DNA of 64,000 nucleotides from Paramecium tetraurelia (taxonomy: Eukaryota > Ciliophora > Oligohymenophorea > Peniculida > Parameciidae): the NCBI RefSeq assembly GCF_000165425.1, contig NW_001799399.1, positions 124,001 through 188,000 of the forward strand, in the 5' to 3' direction. The notes under the pieces were generated by a model, which was given only the letters and a program-made list of their open reading frames with translations, did not search any database and was not told the DNA's origin. Of the stretch, positions 35,663-47,420 are shown in pieces. The number at the start of each line of letters is the position of its first letter. Positions within the stretch are counted from its first letter, which is position 1. The position numbers and the translations under genes are program-made.

Positions 35663-36562
35663 ATGAACAACAGACCTAAGCAATATCAAGTTTAAGAAAC
35701 AGTCGATGATTTGGTCTATTCTCAATACACTGGCTAATCGTTGGCATAGATTCGTCCAAGCGATCAGATAAAATCGATGTTGTAACCTTGCTTTTAGAAT
35801 TCGAACAAAAATTAAACAGAACAAGATGAATATACTGATTCATTAAATTAGTACAGCAAGGCCAAAGCATTTAACCAACAGCAAGAAAATCAATTGTTGA
35901 AGTAAGTTTAACACCTAAACGAAAAATTACTCCAACAACAATAGGAGTTTTTCAAGAAGGAAATGCAATTTCAAGATCTCCTCATGTAAGTCTAATAGGA
36001 GCATGAAAAGTTGATGAAGATGGCAAAATAAAAATATGATATCGCTATTGAAGGGCTAAAGAAATAGTTAAAATAAAAAGATGATATAATTTATGATCTT
36101 AATATTAAATTAAGAGTCCAAAAATAGTTAAAACAAAAAAGTGAGAAGAATTTGCTTGGTTTGCATTCCAAAAAATCTTCCTTAGTAACAGCAGATGAAC
36201 TAGATTCAGAGGCAACCTGCACTGTTAGAACTCTCAATATTCCCACTAGATCTTCAACATCTTAACCGTAGAATGATGATTAGCTATTGAGTTTGTATAG
36301 AAATGAAATAGATAAATTGAAATATTAGACATTTGAATTTGCATAAAAATTTGAAAGTGAAAAAAGAACAATTAAAGATGAGATTTGTTTATTGAAAAAT
36401 TAAAAATTACTACTATAAACTTTGTTATCTTCCAAACAATCTCCATAATCAGATCGGAAATTGGCAAAATCAGAAGGGAAAACCTTTAGCAAACAACGAA
36501 AGCATCATAACTCATCTACTTCAATGCCAAAAAGTTCTAGTAGGTAATAACTTAATGTTTGA
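35663..36562 (+). CDS. Coiled-coil protein, function unknown
   Basis: 299 residues, no intron. Two coiled-coil stretches: about residues 75-155 (AFNQQQENQLLKQVQHLNEK; FFKKEMQFQDLLMQVQQEHE; IAIEGLKKQLKQKDDI) and about 215-255 (YRNEIDKLKYQTFEFAQKFE). Basic Ser-rich ends (KHHNSSTSMPKSSSRQQ). No catalytic or membrane features. Many Gln residues come from TAA/TAG codons. Likely a structural or centriolar/cortical protein, but nothing specific supports this. Confidence 0.68.
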
Positions 36563-36690
36563 TTAATTATTATTATAGAATATTATCTTATTACTCAATT
36601 ATCATAAATGAAGAATAAAATCACCTTATACAAGAAATCTATAAATATTAGCATATGATTGTAATAATTGATGTGTATATTTTATTAATA

Positions 36691-37808
36691 TCAAACCTTG
36701 ATGTTTGAGAAATCAACACTTTAAACGAGTGATAAAGCTTATTCACTGACTCCTAATTCTCTGGTGAATTCATTCTTGGTATTGGTGTAGATATCAGTTT
36801 CTTGAGAATAGTGGGTTGCTAATTCTAATTCAGCAGTGTATTGCTTTTAATCAGCAGCTCTTTAGTCTCTGAATTCAACCATAGAGTCAATCTTTTCTAA
36901 AAGCTATTTGATATTAAGTACCATTGGTAGCAGTCAAATCTACTGTAGCTCTGTCAATTTTTCTTCCGAAGTTTGAAAATTCTTCATCCAATTTTCAAGG
37001 TAAGCCTCGGGGTCAATGACATCTGGAGCTTCTTAGGCGTTTAAATCATTGATTTAATCAACAACAGCGTTTCTGAACTCATTAAGAGCATCGACAATAG
37101 ATTTCAAGACATCTTGATTTGAAAAGTTTTAATTTGATGCTAAGGTGATGAGAGCTTTGATCATTGGAGCCATTCTGGATCTTGATCTTAATTTATTTTC
37201 AATGTTTTTCAATGTATTTTAGAATCTCTTGATTTACAATAATGATGGATTGGTCAATGAGGAAAGAAGGGCAAGGGCATCGTCAACTGAGGCGGTGGCA
37301 TCATTTAATTCAGCAACTTAGGCTTCGAATGCATCATGCTCTTATTCTCTGACAAGGACTGCTTCATCATAGTTCTTTCTGTTTTCCTCTTAGTATCCAA
37401 TAACGGTATCAATTTTGCTTTAGATTTGATTTCTTCTTGGATAAAGTAAATTATCAAGTGTGTCTTATGTGTTGTTGACGTCTATACATAGATTTTTGAA
37501 ATACCAATAACTGCATCTTGAATGTCTTACTCTAGAGAGACAACAAGTGCATTATGTTCGTTTGTTCTCACTTAGAAATTGAATTCTAATGTTTCCAATT
37601 CCTCCTCTAAGTCATTTATGAGTTCTTCGATAGCATCGATTAACTCTTAAACTGGTCCACCTGCCATTGAGTGTAACTCAACCAAATGAAGTAATGCCTT
37701 TCCGTATGTGCTTTTAGCTAAATCAGCCTAGACTTTAGCCATGTTTCTCTCCTAAACTCGGGCTGTAAAGGCTACAGCAATGAGGGCAATCAAGATTAAG
37801 GATTTCAT
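36691..37808 (-). CDS. Trichocyst matrix protein (TMP family)
   Basis: Secretory protein that crystallises in trichocysts, the extrusive dense-core granules of Paramecium. A cleavable signal peptide MKSLILIALIAVAFTA is followed by long acidic helices with heptads (LIDAIEELINDLEEELETLE; YQEENRKNYDEAVLVREQEH; SVDDALALLSSLTNPSLLQI), the YLENWMKNF tryptophan block, and a C-terminal EFRDQRAADQKQYTAELELA then EFTRELGVSEQALSL, typical of TMPs. The 23-nt intron 37482-37504 and the 25-nt intron 36897-36921 are clear. Between about 36945 and 37015 the frame changes by one base with no GT...AG intron that explains it, so a one-base indel (real or sequencing) is possible. Confidence 0.88.
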
Positions 37809-37865
37809 GATTTTAATATTAATTAAATAAAAACGACTTTATACGATTATCAATTCCCCCCACAA

Positions 37866-39023
37866 TCAATCACTATAAATTTCAGGAGTTTCAGGAGCCA
37901 AACAATCTGAATTCCAACAAGCAACTCTCCTCCTTTGTACTATCTCCAATTTTCGGCAAACCTCTTCATGAAATTATCTCTGTTAACTTATTTCACTTTA
38001 TATATATCTTTATTGTCTATTGTCATTTTCACGCTTCACTCACATAAATAACACTTTATTACCTTATATTTGTGATTGATTCCATCCTTCATGGTTCTCA
38101 TTGTCAATGACGGTCTATTCATTCCAATTGATTTTATCAAATCCTTTGCTGATTCCTAAAATTAGATCAAGTGACTTTATTAATCCAATGATTTCCTGGG
38201 GAAAATTGATGAATGTCTCTTTATGATTTAGGAAGTGTTTTAAGGTTAAATTACAATTTATTGAGAGGTTTATTGTGATTCTTACAGTGACTCTTTTTTC
38301 ACTAGTTCTTCTTTAAATTTTTGAAAACCCTTACGTTTTTCAGAAGAAACTTTGTTTGTTGATTTTATTGATTCCAAATATCCCAAGCATTTTAGCATGT
38401 TCTTCTCTTTACAGAACTTAGTCATATATGAAATGAACTAATTATTTTTACATTCACATTTCTCAATTAATTGGAGAAAGAAGTTATCTGCTTCTATTTA
38501 AAATTCTTTTTTTTGTGTTTACAACAGTAAAAACACTTTAAAGAGATCGTTTTCATATTTGGACTTATAATCTACAAGAAAAGACTCAAAATATTTTTTG
38601 CACTCAAAATATGCTAAAATACATAAAATGCGCAAAAATGTTTGTAACTTGTACATATCGATCTAAATATATATTGACAAAGTACTAATTCTAAATTCAC
38701 AAATGCCCAAGCTTAAAAATAAGAGGGTTCGTTCTTTCTCAATTTACAAGATTTGATATCTTTAAATTCAATTATGTACTTTTCAGATATAATTTGTGGG
38801 AATAACATAAATCCTTCTTAAGATTTCAATTTAGTGGCTAACCCAAAGGATAAAACCTTAAGTTCACTCAAAATATCAATTATGTTAAAAATTCTCTATG
38901 ATCTCTATTAAGTTATTAAATCTACTTATCCATGTTCCTGTCTTCCTCAGCAACTCTATTTAGCTAATCATCAACATATTGTGGGAAGGTTTCCTATAAA
39001 TAATTTTTGTTACACACACTCAT
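37866..39023 (-). CDS. Cys-containing helical protein, function unknown
   Basis: 360 residues, three introns (38903-38925, 38663-38685, 38034-38062; 23, 23 and 29 nt). The N-terminal part reads as one fold (DILSELKVLSFGLATKLKSQ; EKYIIEFKDIKSCKLRKNEP). The middle has several Cys residues (LIEKCECKN, KFCKEK, LKCLGYLESI). The C-terminal third is Ser/Gln-rich with RPSLTMRTMKDGINHKYK and ends in an RRRVACWNSDCL patch. No TM helix. It runs towards the trichocyst gene, whose start lies 58 bp beyond its stop. Not recognised. Confidence 0.62.
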
Positions 39024-39314
39024 TATTTAAATATTTATCTAAACTAATACAATTACAAAAAACTCAAAAATTGCTTAAATTCTGGTAAAAATAATACAGA
39101 CACAACTATATTGACTAATAAAAGCTCATAAATTGATTTTGGATATTTGTATTAAGAATATAAACTTCTTTGTCAAAATAATGAACTAATTTTTATCTGT
39201 CTACATAACATAAATTTGTATTTTTACAATGTAATATTCAATAAATATGAATGATTTCATCTAATTCTATTTTGTATAATTATAATTAGAAATTATTAAA
39301 AAGAAAACTAAATT
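39024..39314. other. Short AT-rich intergenic region
   Basis: About 290 bp between divergent starts (the unknown gene and the GCP4-like gene). A/T-rich, probably a shared promoter region; nothing else seen. Confidence 0.45.
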
Positions 39315-41689
39315 ATGCTACACGACTTATTATTTTCTTTATTAGGTAAACCAGGCTCATTCATCAAATAATTTAATAACTCACCCTTTTATATAGACGA
39401 ATCTTTGAATCTTTTTCAAAACCTGAAATAGTTTAATTGAATCAAATTGTGAATTTGGAATGTCATTATTAGCAAATTGATAATATCTTGTTAAACCAAG
39501 ATGAAAAAAGCAGCTATATTAAAGGAAGGCTCCAACTTTAGGCTTTGGTTTATGGAATTGAAAATAGTTGGAACGATTATAGGAAAACAATATTAATTTT
39601 AGAATAAGAGTACCTGAAAGAAAAAATGTTCATAGTATCATAGTTAAATGTAAGGTTAAAAGCATATTATTAAATTCTATTAAATTTGCATACATCCATA
39701 AATATAATAAAGTAACACAATATGTGCGGGGGATAAATACTTGATTACCTTTATGAAAGAACTCTGACAGGTAATGATAGACTCCCATTAATTTATTAAA
39801 ATATTTTGTTAGCTTGATTTGAGTTTTTTTAATAATTATCCTCTTGGTTGTAGATAGGTTAAATTTTAGACACATTAGATGAGTTCTTAATCTAAAGAAT
39901 TGATGAGATCAATGAAGCTGCTTAGCATGAATATGATTGGGATACTTCATTCACATTAAATATCCAAATGATACCATTACATTTTATTACTTAACAAATG
40001 GCTGATAAAATATTATTCATAGGAAAAGCTGTGAAAGTGTTGAAAGGACAACAAGAATTATTTATTAATGAGCATTAATAGTTGATAAAAGTTTATGATT
40101 CCTTAACCTTTAACCGAATTATTGATTGATTGCAGAAACAGGTGGATGAATAATTAGTTTAATTAATTGTTAATAAACAAGAATTATTTATTCATTTAAA
40201 AATCTTTTATTTATTTATACTCCTTAATAATGGTAATTTTATACAGCAATTCTTATCTGATTCCTAATCAATCCTCCAATTGCCTTAGACATAACAACCT
40301 CATAAGAATTAAACTTTAATCTTCATAAAATGGATTATGATTAAACTGAAAAAATGGAAATGTTTATTTACTATAATGGGTTTGAAGATAAGACATTCTA
40401 ATCTTTAAATAATTTATAGATTAAAAATAATGTTGTTTAAACAATTAATGTTTTGAGAATGGGTCCTACAAGAGGCCCTGAAGATTGGAGTGGAGTTTTC
40501 AGAGATGTGAAATAATCTATAGAAAATCGATTTACATTACAAATAGTTTTTAAATTCAAATAATAATTATCAAAACCATCAGGGTTTATTCAATTCTATA
40601 GGTTCCATAGGATTTAAGTACAAGTTTAGTCCTGTTATTTTGTCAGGATTGAGTGTTTATTAAATTAAAATATGATCAATAAAAAGTTTCTTCCTTATCA
40701 GTGGAATCAAAAATTAAATTTAAAGAAAGAAAGAATTTACAAATGGAAATTTGATAAAATTGATTTTTCTAAAGGAGACTTGCATAGTTTAAAAATAAAT
40801 TATTAAAATGATGAATTATCTTTAATTATAGTTGATACATAAAGTGACACTCAATGCAAAACTAATATACTACCTCCTTTTTAATGGAAAAAAGTAGCAT
40901 TTAAATTTAAAAAATATTTTTAATTAGAAATCAGTCTATGTATTGTAGGCATTAAATAATATGGTTAAATTGTTGATTTATATACATTGAAGATGATAGG
41001 AAGCAACTTTTTAAATGATGTTTCTTGGAGTGGTCATACATTAAAGTATTAAGTAGACTATCCATTGTCTCTGCTTATCACACTTTCTTTATAAGAGAAA
41101 TTCCAATTATTCTTTAGGTATTTATTCCCTATTCGACATGCTTAATTTGAATTATAGTAAGTAGAGATTAAACTCACTAAGAAATTCAAAAAAAAGGATT
41201 GTAATTAAATTAATAACTTCAATATTATTTTAATTGTATTGGGAATGCATACCTAATTGATGCATGTTGTCAATGCTTTTTATCACTATTTTTAAATGGA
41301 TATCATCGCAGTCTAATGAACTAAAAATGATATCAAGAATGCAAAATGAAATCAACTTTGAATTGATAAGAAAAATAATGGATGAATTTGAATAATCTGT
41401 ATCTAATTAACTATTTCTAAATCTGCAACAAATTGTTAAAAATATTTTTCAGATAATCAAATTTGTGCATAAATACATTGAATTAGTTAACAGGATTGAA
41501 ATGTAGCATCACTAATTAATTAATAAAGAATGTTATAACCTTATGGTAGAATTCGATACCTAATTTGTTGCTCTGTTTAAATTGATTTAATTGTTGGCCA
41601 AAAGTGCTAACCAAACCGCATTATTTTAATTGCTTACTAGACTTGACTATAATTCCTATTTTGATAACAAAACAAATGAAAAATTTTGA
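39315..41689 (+). pseudogene. TUBGCP4: Gamma-tubulin complex component 4-like gene, probably decayed
   Basis: GCP4 helps the gamma-tubulin ring complex nucleate microtubules. The start MLHDLLFSLLGKPGSF matches the GCP4 N-terminus, and later blocks (RLQLQALVYGIENSWNDYRK; ERTLTGNDRL; FFQQLSSWLQIGQIL; MADKILFIGKAVKVLKG; ILQLPQTQQPHKN; SGHTLKYQVDYPLSLLI then FFRYLFPIRHAQFE) follow the family in order. No single frame covers them. The frame changes near 39410-39425, near 40310 and near 41312, and TGAs interrupt at 39815-39817 and 40127-40129; no canonical intron removes the first TGA or the frame changes (a 45-nt intron at 40091-40135 could hide the second). The first TGA lies where a Cys is usual. 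Length is near normal, so decay is recent, or the sequence has errors. Confidence 0.75.
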
Positions 41690-41729
41690 GCTTTATATAG
41701 TTAATATATTTATATTAAAAATAATTAAA

Positions 41730-42194
41730 ATGATTCGTCTCACACATAATAAATCAATAGCATGCTTTTCTGGAGCCTTGTGGGGACCTATCCATGAAAG
41801 ACCTATTGTCGATAGAGTTATGTCGACATCTTAATGGCCAGTCCCATACTATTAAAGAATTTTCAAAGCCTATCCAGTTAGATGTATATATTAGATTAAA
41901 ATAAGAAAATAAATAAACCTGGGCGATGAATTTAGCTGGAGCTGAGATCCATGACATCAATTGGTATTGTGCAAAGCAAGCTTTGAGCAGAACTCTAAAG
42001 GGAAGATAAGCAGTTGAATATGTCGAAAATAATATTCCAACATAAAGTAAAGTGATTTTATTATCAAAGGTTATATTGTCATTCAAAAAGACGTTTCTAG
42101 AATGGCAAAAGCATATGTAAGTGATTTAAGTCTTTTCCTTAGTGTTGCAAATAAAGAAAGCAAAGTCATCTTGGACTCAGTCGAATTGATTTGA
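41730..42194 (+). CDS. Small conserved-looking protein, function unknown
   Basis: 139 residues, introns 41884-41905 (22 nt) and 42047-42069 (23 nt). The sequence is compact with few low-complexity stretches: SIACFSGALWGPIHERPIVD, PVPYYQRIFKAYPVRQNK, NLAGAEIHDINWYCAKQALS. This composition, rich in aromatic and Gly/Pro residues, suggests a folded, conserved protein. I do not recognise the family. It could be a ciliate mitochondrial or ribosome-associated subunit, but there is no clear presequence or TM helix. It starts 41 bp after the end of the GCP4-like relic. Confidence 0.68.
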
Positions 42195-42256
42195 GAAATA
42201 GTCAAAAATATAATATTGTATAAATATGCATTAATAAGCACATCTTTTTCAGTATT

Positions 42257-44658
42257 TCATAAATTTCGATGAGGAAATAAAATTTCTCTTTGCAATATCT
42301 CACTATCTTCAGGTTTATTCCTTTCTTAACTAAAAAGCCCTACATTATCCGAGGATTCCTCATCAAAGTCTTTTTTGAACATAGATTTTGATTTGTTCTG
42401 CCTCAATTATTTTACCTTCTTTCTAAGTATATATTTAATTCTATGACTCAATTTTTATTCCACAAGATCAAAATCTATGAATTAAGAGACTTCAAAAATA
42501 TCTCGAATTTCTTTCCCTAATTTTTCAATTAGTATATTATTTACTCTACCTAATTCCTTTTAAGGATCATTAATTTTATCGTAAGCCTTCTCAATAATAT
42601 CTATATACCTTATATAGCTTTTGATATGCTTTAACAGATACAGGAATAGCTGCTTTCACAGCATCCGTATGTTTCTTCATAGCCAACTATGCAATATTGC
42701 CAACTGACATTGATTAATTCGAATTTTCTGTCAATTTTTATCTAATTTATAATAGAAGATTACGTATAGACTTCTACTCTACTAGGCAGTTTTTTTTCCT
42801 CCTTAAGAGTGATAACCTATTTGGGAGCAAAATTAAATAGAATTTATTAATTTTTATCTAGCATTAATTCTTTTAATAGATTGATTTCTTTGACTTTTTC
42901 CAAAATAACGTAGATATCAATATCAGAATTTATTTTATCCCTATTAAATAATTAATTTTGAAAATTTACACAGCCTTCATAAGAAGTATAGATGTATTGT
43001 CTTTAAAGCATCTTCCCCCGGTCATTTGATGGCAAAGGAATTTAAAAGTAAATTAAATAGGCCTAGATTTAGTGAGAACCTAAGAAATCTAAGATGTTAA
43101 GTATTCTTTCCGACTCTTAAAACCAAGTTTAGTGATAATTTCTTCTTGTTATTTTTGAAATTCTGACTTAATTTCTGAAGATGTATTTTTGATCAACTGC
43201 TTTTAGTTCATTGAATTATGAGGAGATTCTTCATTAAAAACTTGTATCTTTATTTCATCATCTTATAAAGGTTAAGTTATCGATTTTCTATGATGCAAAC
43301 CTGAATCTACTTTTTCCAAAGCTCTAAACTTTTAGGTCTTTTTCCTAATCTAAGTGATTTATTTAACCAAATCATCATTTTATAGCTTTTAGGGATTTTT
43401 GCTGTTGTCAAAATTAAAATCATAGACTTTATTAGCAAGTTCTATTAGATCTATTAAATATTTGAATAATAAGCAATACATTGTTATTTATTATAGAAAC
43501 CTACAAAGAATCCCAAAAAGACAACGACTATATTAACAAACCCTCCTAAGTATGACATAAGATCATCTACTTTTTAAAATGATCTTGTTATGTATTTTGT
43601 ATAAGGACTTCTTCGAAAGTACAATGCTATATATTATTTATCTGTTGGAGATCCTAGAGTAGTAATATCTCTAAAATCTGCAGGTTCTTTCATAAATACA
43701 TTCTCAACTTATTCATCATCAAATACTGGAACTAAACTTTCATCAGTGTTTATTTGGTATTTTTTAAAAAATATATCAGATTACCTAGATAACTTAAAAG
43801 GAACAAATTAAAAGTAGACTTCATCATCCAAATAGCCCTGTATGTAATCTGTTGGCTTTGATGGATTGACCACTGTGTTTGTCATATATCTACATGAAAA
43901 ATATTTGATTTACATTCGTATTCTATAAGAACCTTCGCTTGACAACCATTTATCCATTACATCCTTGGATGCACAGGATGGATGCCAAGTTAAATAGTCA
44001 TTTTTTGAAGTATCATTTTTACAATCGGTTATTTCGATTTTGACAAAGTCTAAATATTCGCTTGAATATCTTCCACCTACCGTTAAAGAGTAGTTAAGGC
44101 TATGTAATTTATATAGTAAATACTCTGGACAAAGCCATGTGGACAATCCTAATTGATTGTATTGATCTGTAAAATTAAGATCATATTTATCGAATATTTT
44201 TTGAAATCTATCTAAAGTACATGGAATCAGATTAGTTAGATTTTCGTATTTAATTGTTGTTCCATTAGTCAATCTTACATATGTTCTTAATTTGTTAAAT
44301 AAATTTACCTTGCTTTTATTGAAATGTTAAAAAATGGATTTGTATTGAAAGCTGTACTCTATTCGATTGCAACAGCAAACATAAAATTGTCTGATGTAAA
44401 TTTAAGTCTATCAGGGTTTTCCTCAAATACTATTTAAGAGTCTGCGCTGATATTAGTCTTTCCTAAGAAATCTATTATGTTTGATTAAAAGAATATAGCA
44501 ACTATGGCCACGATCATACAAGATAAAAAACCTCCTCCACCTGTTTTATATAGATCTTCTCCATTCATATTTAGGGAAATGCTTTGTCCGAACAGATCAA
44601 TCTGTCTAAAAACTAATTAATTCACTTAATAAATACATTATTGGGACTTTGTTAACAT
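42257..44658 (-). CDS. Large two-pass membrane protein, ciliate family
   Basis: 760 residues, five introns (44286-44308, 43451-43479, 43089-43114, 42742-42763, 42590-42608; 23, 29, 26, 22 and 19 nt). TM1 lies at about residues 45-65 (GFLSCMIVAMVAIFFQ) after QIDLFGQSISLNMNGEDLYK, and TM2 at about residue 345 (LGGFVNIVVVFLGFFVGFYN). The 270 residues between contain Cys pairs (CPEYLLYKL, ITDCKNDTSKND, HPSCASKD, KYFSCRYMTNTVVN), probably an extracytoplasmic domain. The large C-terminal part is charged and helical (EEIITKLGFK, ILEKVKEINLLKELMLDKN). Proteins of this layout form a big ciliate family of unknown role; a transport or sensory function is speculation. Confidence 0.75.
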
Positions 44659-45912
44659 TCTTGATTTATAATAAATATTAATTACTACAGTAATTTGATA
44701 TAACCATTCTGTCAAATTGATGTATCATATTAATTAACTTAATGTTTTCAGTTGGATCATGTTATAATATGATAAGAATTTAAGAAATACCAAATATTAA
44801 AAATAAAAAAAACTCATTATTCAAATATACCATATAAATTCGTTATTTAACAATGTTTATATCCCTATTTTCTTTTATATATTCATTTTTATCAAAATTA
44901 AATATTATTTAGATTTTAGAAAATCAAAATTTCTTCACTGTTTCTTAAAAACTATATAAGTTATAAATTGTGATTTCAAGAGAGAAATGGAATTATAAGT
45001 TGATGTCATTTAATATAATAGGATCTCTTAATCTTAGAGTCCTTAAATAATTATCATATTTGTTTTAGATTTTCTTATTCATAGTTTTATTACAAAATGA
45101 TTATTTAAATAATGCATAAATTACTTTTGATTATCTCTGTACATAACTAAATTCGTTATTCATAATTCTATTATAAGTTAAGTCAATAATCTCTCAAAAG
45201 ACTAGACATATTTTTACACCGCTAATTAAAAACTTAGTTAGTAAATTGATAAACTACTAATCGAAAATAAATAAATTCAAATAGATTTCAATTATTTGTT
45301 TTATATCCTAATTTTATAAATTAAATTGGTTTCATCATCACCTTCAATAACTTAGTTCTTTTAATTTATATCTTTAACAGTTTATAAATAGAATATATTG
45401 GAGAATGAATTCTACCTAGTACACTTTTTATTGTATAGGCAGATTTTTAATCTAAAATGTAGTTGAATAACTTCATTAAATCTAAGCTAATTCATTATTT
45501 TATATTATAACTTATCACAGAGCTTCTTATCAATATGAAGTATGGTAAAATAATTTTGTTAATAATCAAAATTATTGAATGAATAATATTTACTAAAACA
45601 TAATATATCTAGATGAATTAATTTTATTATTATTTTAACATTATAAGAAATGTTGTCTCCATATTTCATAAACGATTCATTTATAGATTAATTGTTTAAC
45701 TAAAACTCAGTATCTCTGCTTATAACAAGAATTAAACCTGGCACTATTGGATTTGGTAATGGGATAATAAAAAGAGGAAAATAAAATTATTAAATTGGGA
45801 GAATAAATTCATTTACTTATCAAAATTAGAGAAAGTATGTCGTTTATCTATTAGTCATTACTATTAATTGACCTATTCATAATAAGTTACAAGTTTTACA
45901 TTGTTTTTTTAG
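44659..45912. other. AT-rich gap, possible gene fragments
   Basis: 1.25 kb without a confident gene. A short plus-strand frame near 44989 (MELQVDVIQYNRISQ followed by a hydrophobic stretch, TGA after 37 codons) and another near 45655 (MLSPYFINDSFIDQ...) look weakly coding. I could not join them to the downstream ORF with convincing introns. A decayed or poorly resolved gene covering about 45-46.5 kb is possible. Confidence 0.3.
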
Positions 45913-46518
45913 AACCCTAATGAATAAGGATGGAACTATTTCGCAGGAATTCGTTAGCTTCCAACAAATTCCTTTTCAGCATTTATTGGCAACGCTTAAA
46001 ACAAAGGGCATATAATAACAAAATAATACATAGATATAAAAATTTTGAATAATTGCTGTTTATCATATTTTTTAGATGCTCTCAAAATATCATAAAATTG
46101 TAAAAGTCAGGTCACAACGCGGATTTGCTTACCAAACTTCTCATTAAGCAACTTCAGATTAAGGACAGTGTGGAAGGAAAAAATTATATTTGCTTTTAAA
46201 TTTGATAAACAGCCACAAATTGAAATGGGCTACTCACTGCCATTATCTAATTCACTATACTTGAGTACACTGACTAATTTCTATTATTATAATAACAAAA
46301 TTCATTCTATAATTTAATTTACCTGGCATTGCAAAGGATATATCACAAAATTTGGAGTGGAAAACTTTGCTACAAGATATTCACAATTATACCCTTTTTT
46401 TTAGTTTGAAACGGTTGTATTTTAAGATCCGAAGTAAGTATTCGTAAATATATAGTGTGATTCTTAAAATTTAATTAAAAAATCGCAAACCAAGTCTGTA
46501 ATTAAATTTCGAATATGA
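45913..46518 (+). CDS. Partial or degenerate ORF, H-type-lectin-like?
   Basis: A 201-codon TGA-free frame with protein-like composition but no start ATG at its 5' end. It begins right after a good splice acceptor (27-nt intron candidate 45886-45912). Segments: NEQGWNYFAGIRQLPTNSF, KIIFAFKFDKQPQIEMGYSL, QFTWHCKGYITKFGVENFA. The FKFDKQPQI..GYS run followed by a GY/F.itkFGVE strand recalls H-type lectin domains (F..P.V..G....F.v), but the match is weak. Upstream exons could not be resolved, so this may be the last exon of a gene or a relic. Confidence 0.35.
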
Positions 46519-46918
46519 TTCTCAAAACAATAATTGAGCAAAATATTTTTATAAAACTTAATAACATATTAAAATAAAGTAAATTTAAGAATGGATAATA
46601 ATTCTTTACTATAGTTAAAGATTAAATGAAATTATATTACTTAGAAATGGATTACTCAAAAATAGCAAATAATTCTAATTGCTATTATTAATAATTTAAA
46701 TTCTTCCTTATTAAAATATAGTAAAAATAAAGTTTGAACAAACTAGTTTACTGATTTATATTTACTTTTGATTCTAATAATTCTTAAAAATAAGATTAAA
46801 AATAAAAAAAGAATTTAATTACATAATTTGATTTTACTCTTTAAAACTTGAGAATATAAACTTCCAAATTTTCATCAAATTTATTAAATTATTATCAAGC
46901 AATATAATTCAGAATTGG
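46519..46918. other. AT-rich intergenic region
   Basis: About 400 bp, almost pure A/T with T runs. No protein-like frame on either strand. Confidence 0.5.
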
Positions 46919-47381
46919 TTCTTTTTTTTTATCAAATATAATCAATGGATCAAAATTATCATTTCTGTTTTTAATACTTTAAAATAACTCTGGAAATTTA
47001 TAGTTTTTCCACACTCTTGTTTTTTTTTCATGTAATTTTAAGATTCTACTTTTATATCTATCTTATTACCTATTTTTTAATTAAAACTACGTTAATTATA
47101 AATAATACTAAATAATCAACTAACTAAACATCTTAACTAATGCATCCTATCTCAGATTCTTATAATGAATGTTATCTTTATTTTCTAGAGTTACATCTTA
47201 TCGCCTTATTTCCTTCAATTTTCGAATCAACTGTCTATGGTCTAGATGCTGAAGGTTTTGAGGATAAACAAAAAAAGTCGCTTCTCTTTTTGTATTCTCT
47301 AGACCAACTTCTTTATTCTGCCTCATCCATTTTCACTTGCATAAACCTTGGTTTTGGACTACAAAATGAATACTAATTCAT
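46919..47381 (-). CDS. Small basic protein, function unknown
   Basis: 146 residues, one 22-nt intron (47108-47129). The N-terminus MNQYSFCSPKPRFMQVKMDE is followed by a Ser/Arg/Lys-rich stretch (SSKPSASRPQTVDSK). The C-terminal third is LKLHEKKTRVWKNYKFPELF with NDNFDPLIIFDKKKNQF. Protein-like composition in both exons, and the exact join at the intron, support a gene. A long plus-strand standard-code ORF at 47140-47376 is its antisense image. Its start is 40 bp from the stop of the next minus-strand gene. No known motif. Confidence 0.6.
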
Positions 47382-47420
47382 TATAAATAGTATATTTAAA
47401 ATAATAAAAAGTAATTAAAG

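Noticed and set aside
36897-36943. 47-nt intron to explain the trichocyst gene frame change
   Set aside because: Joining at these ends gives a TGA straight after the junction; the 25-nt intron 36897-36921 fits the downstream frame instead.
39630-39875. 81-codon minus-strand ORF
   Set aside because: It is antisense to the GCP4-like sequence, which carries the recognisable family blocks.
40091-40135. 45-nt intron that would remove one TGA in the GCP4-like gene
   Set aside because: It has GT...AG ends and a length divisible by three, but it is far longer than all other introns here, and the gene has further breaks it cannot explain; kept only as an alternative.
47140-47376. 78-codon plus-strand ORF
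   Set aside because: It is antisense to the small minus-strand gene 46919-47381, whose two exons join cleanly and have better composition.
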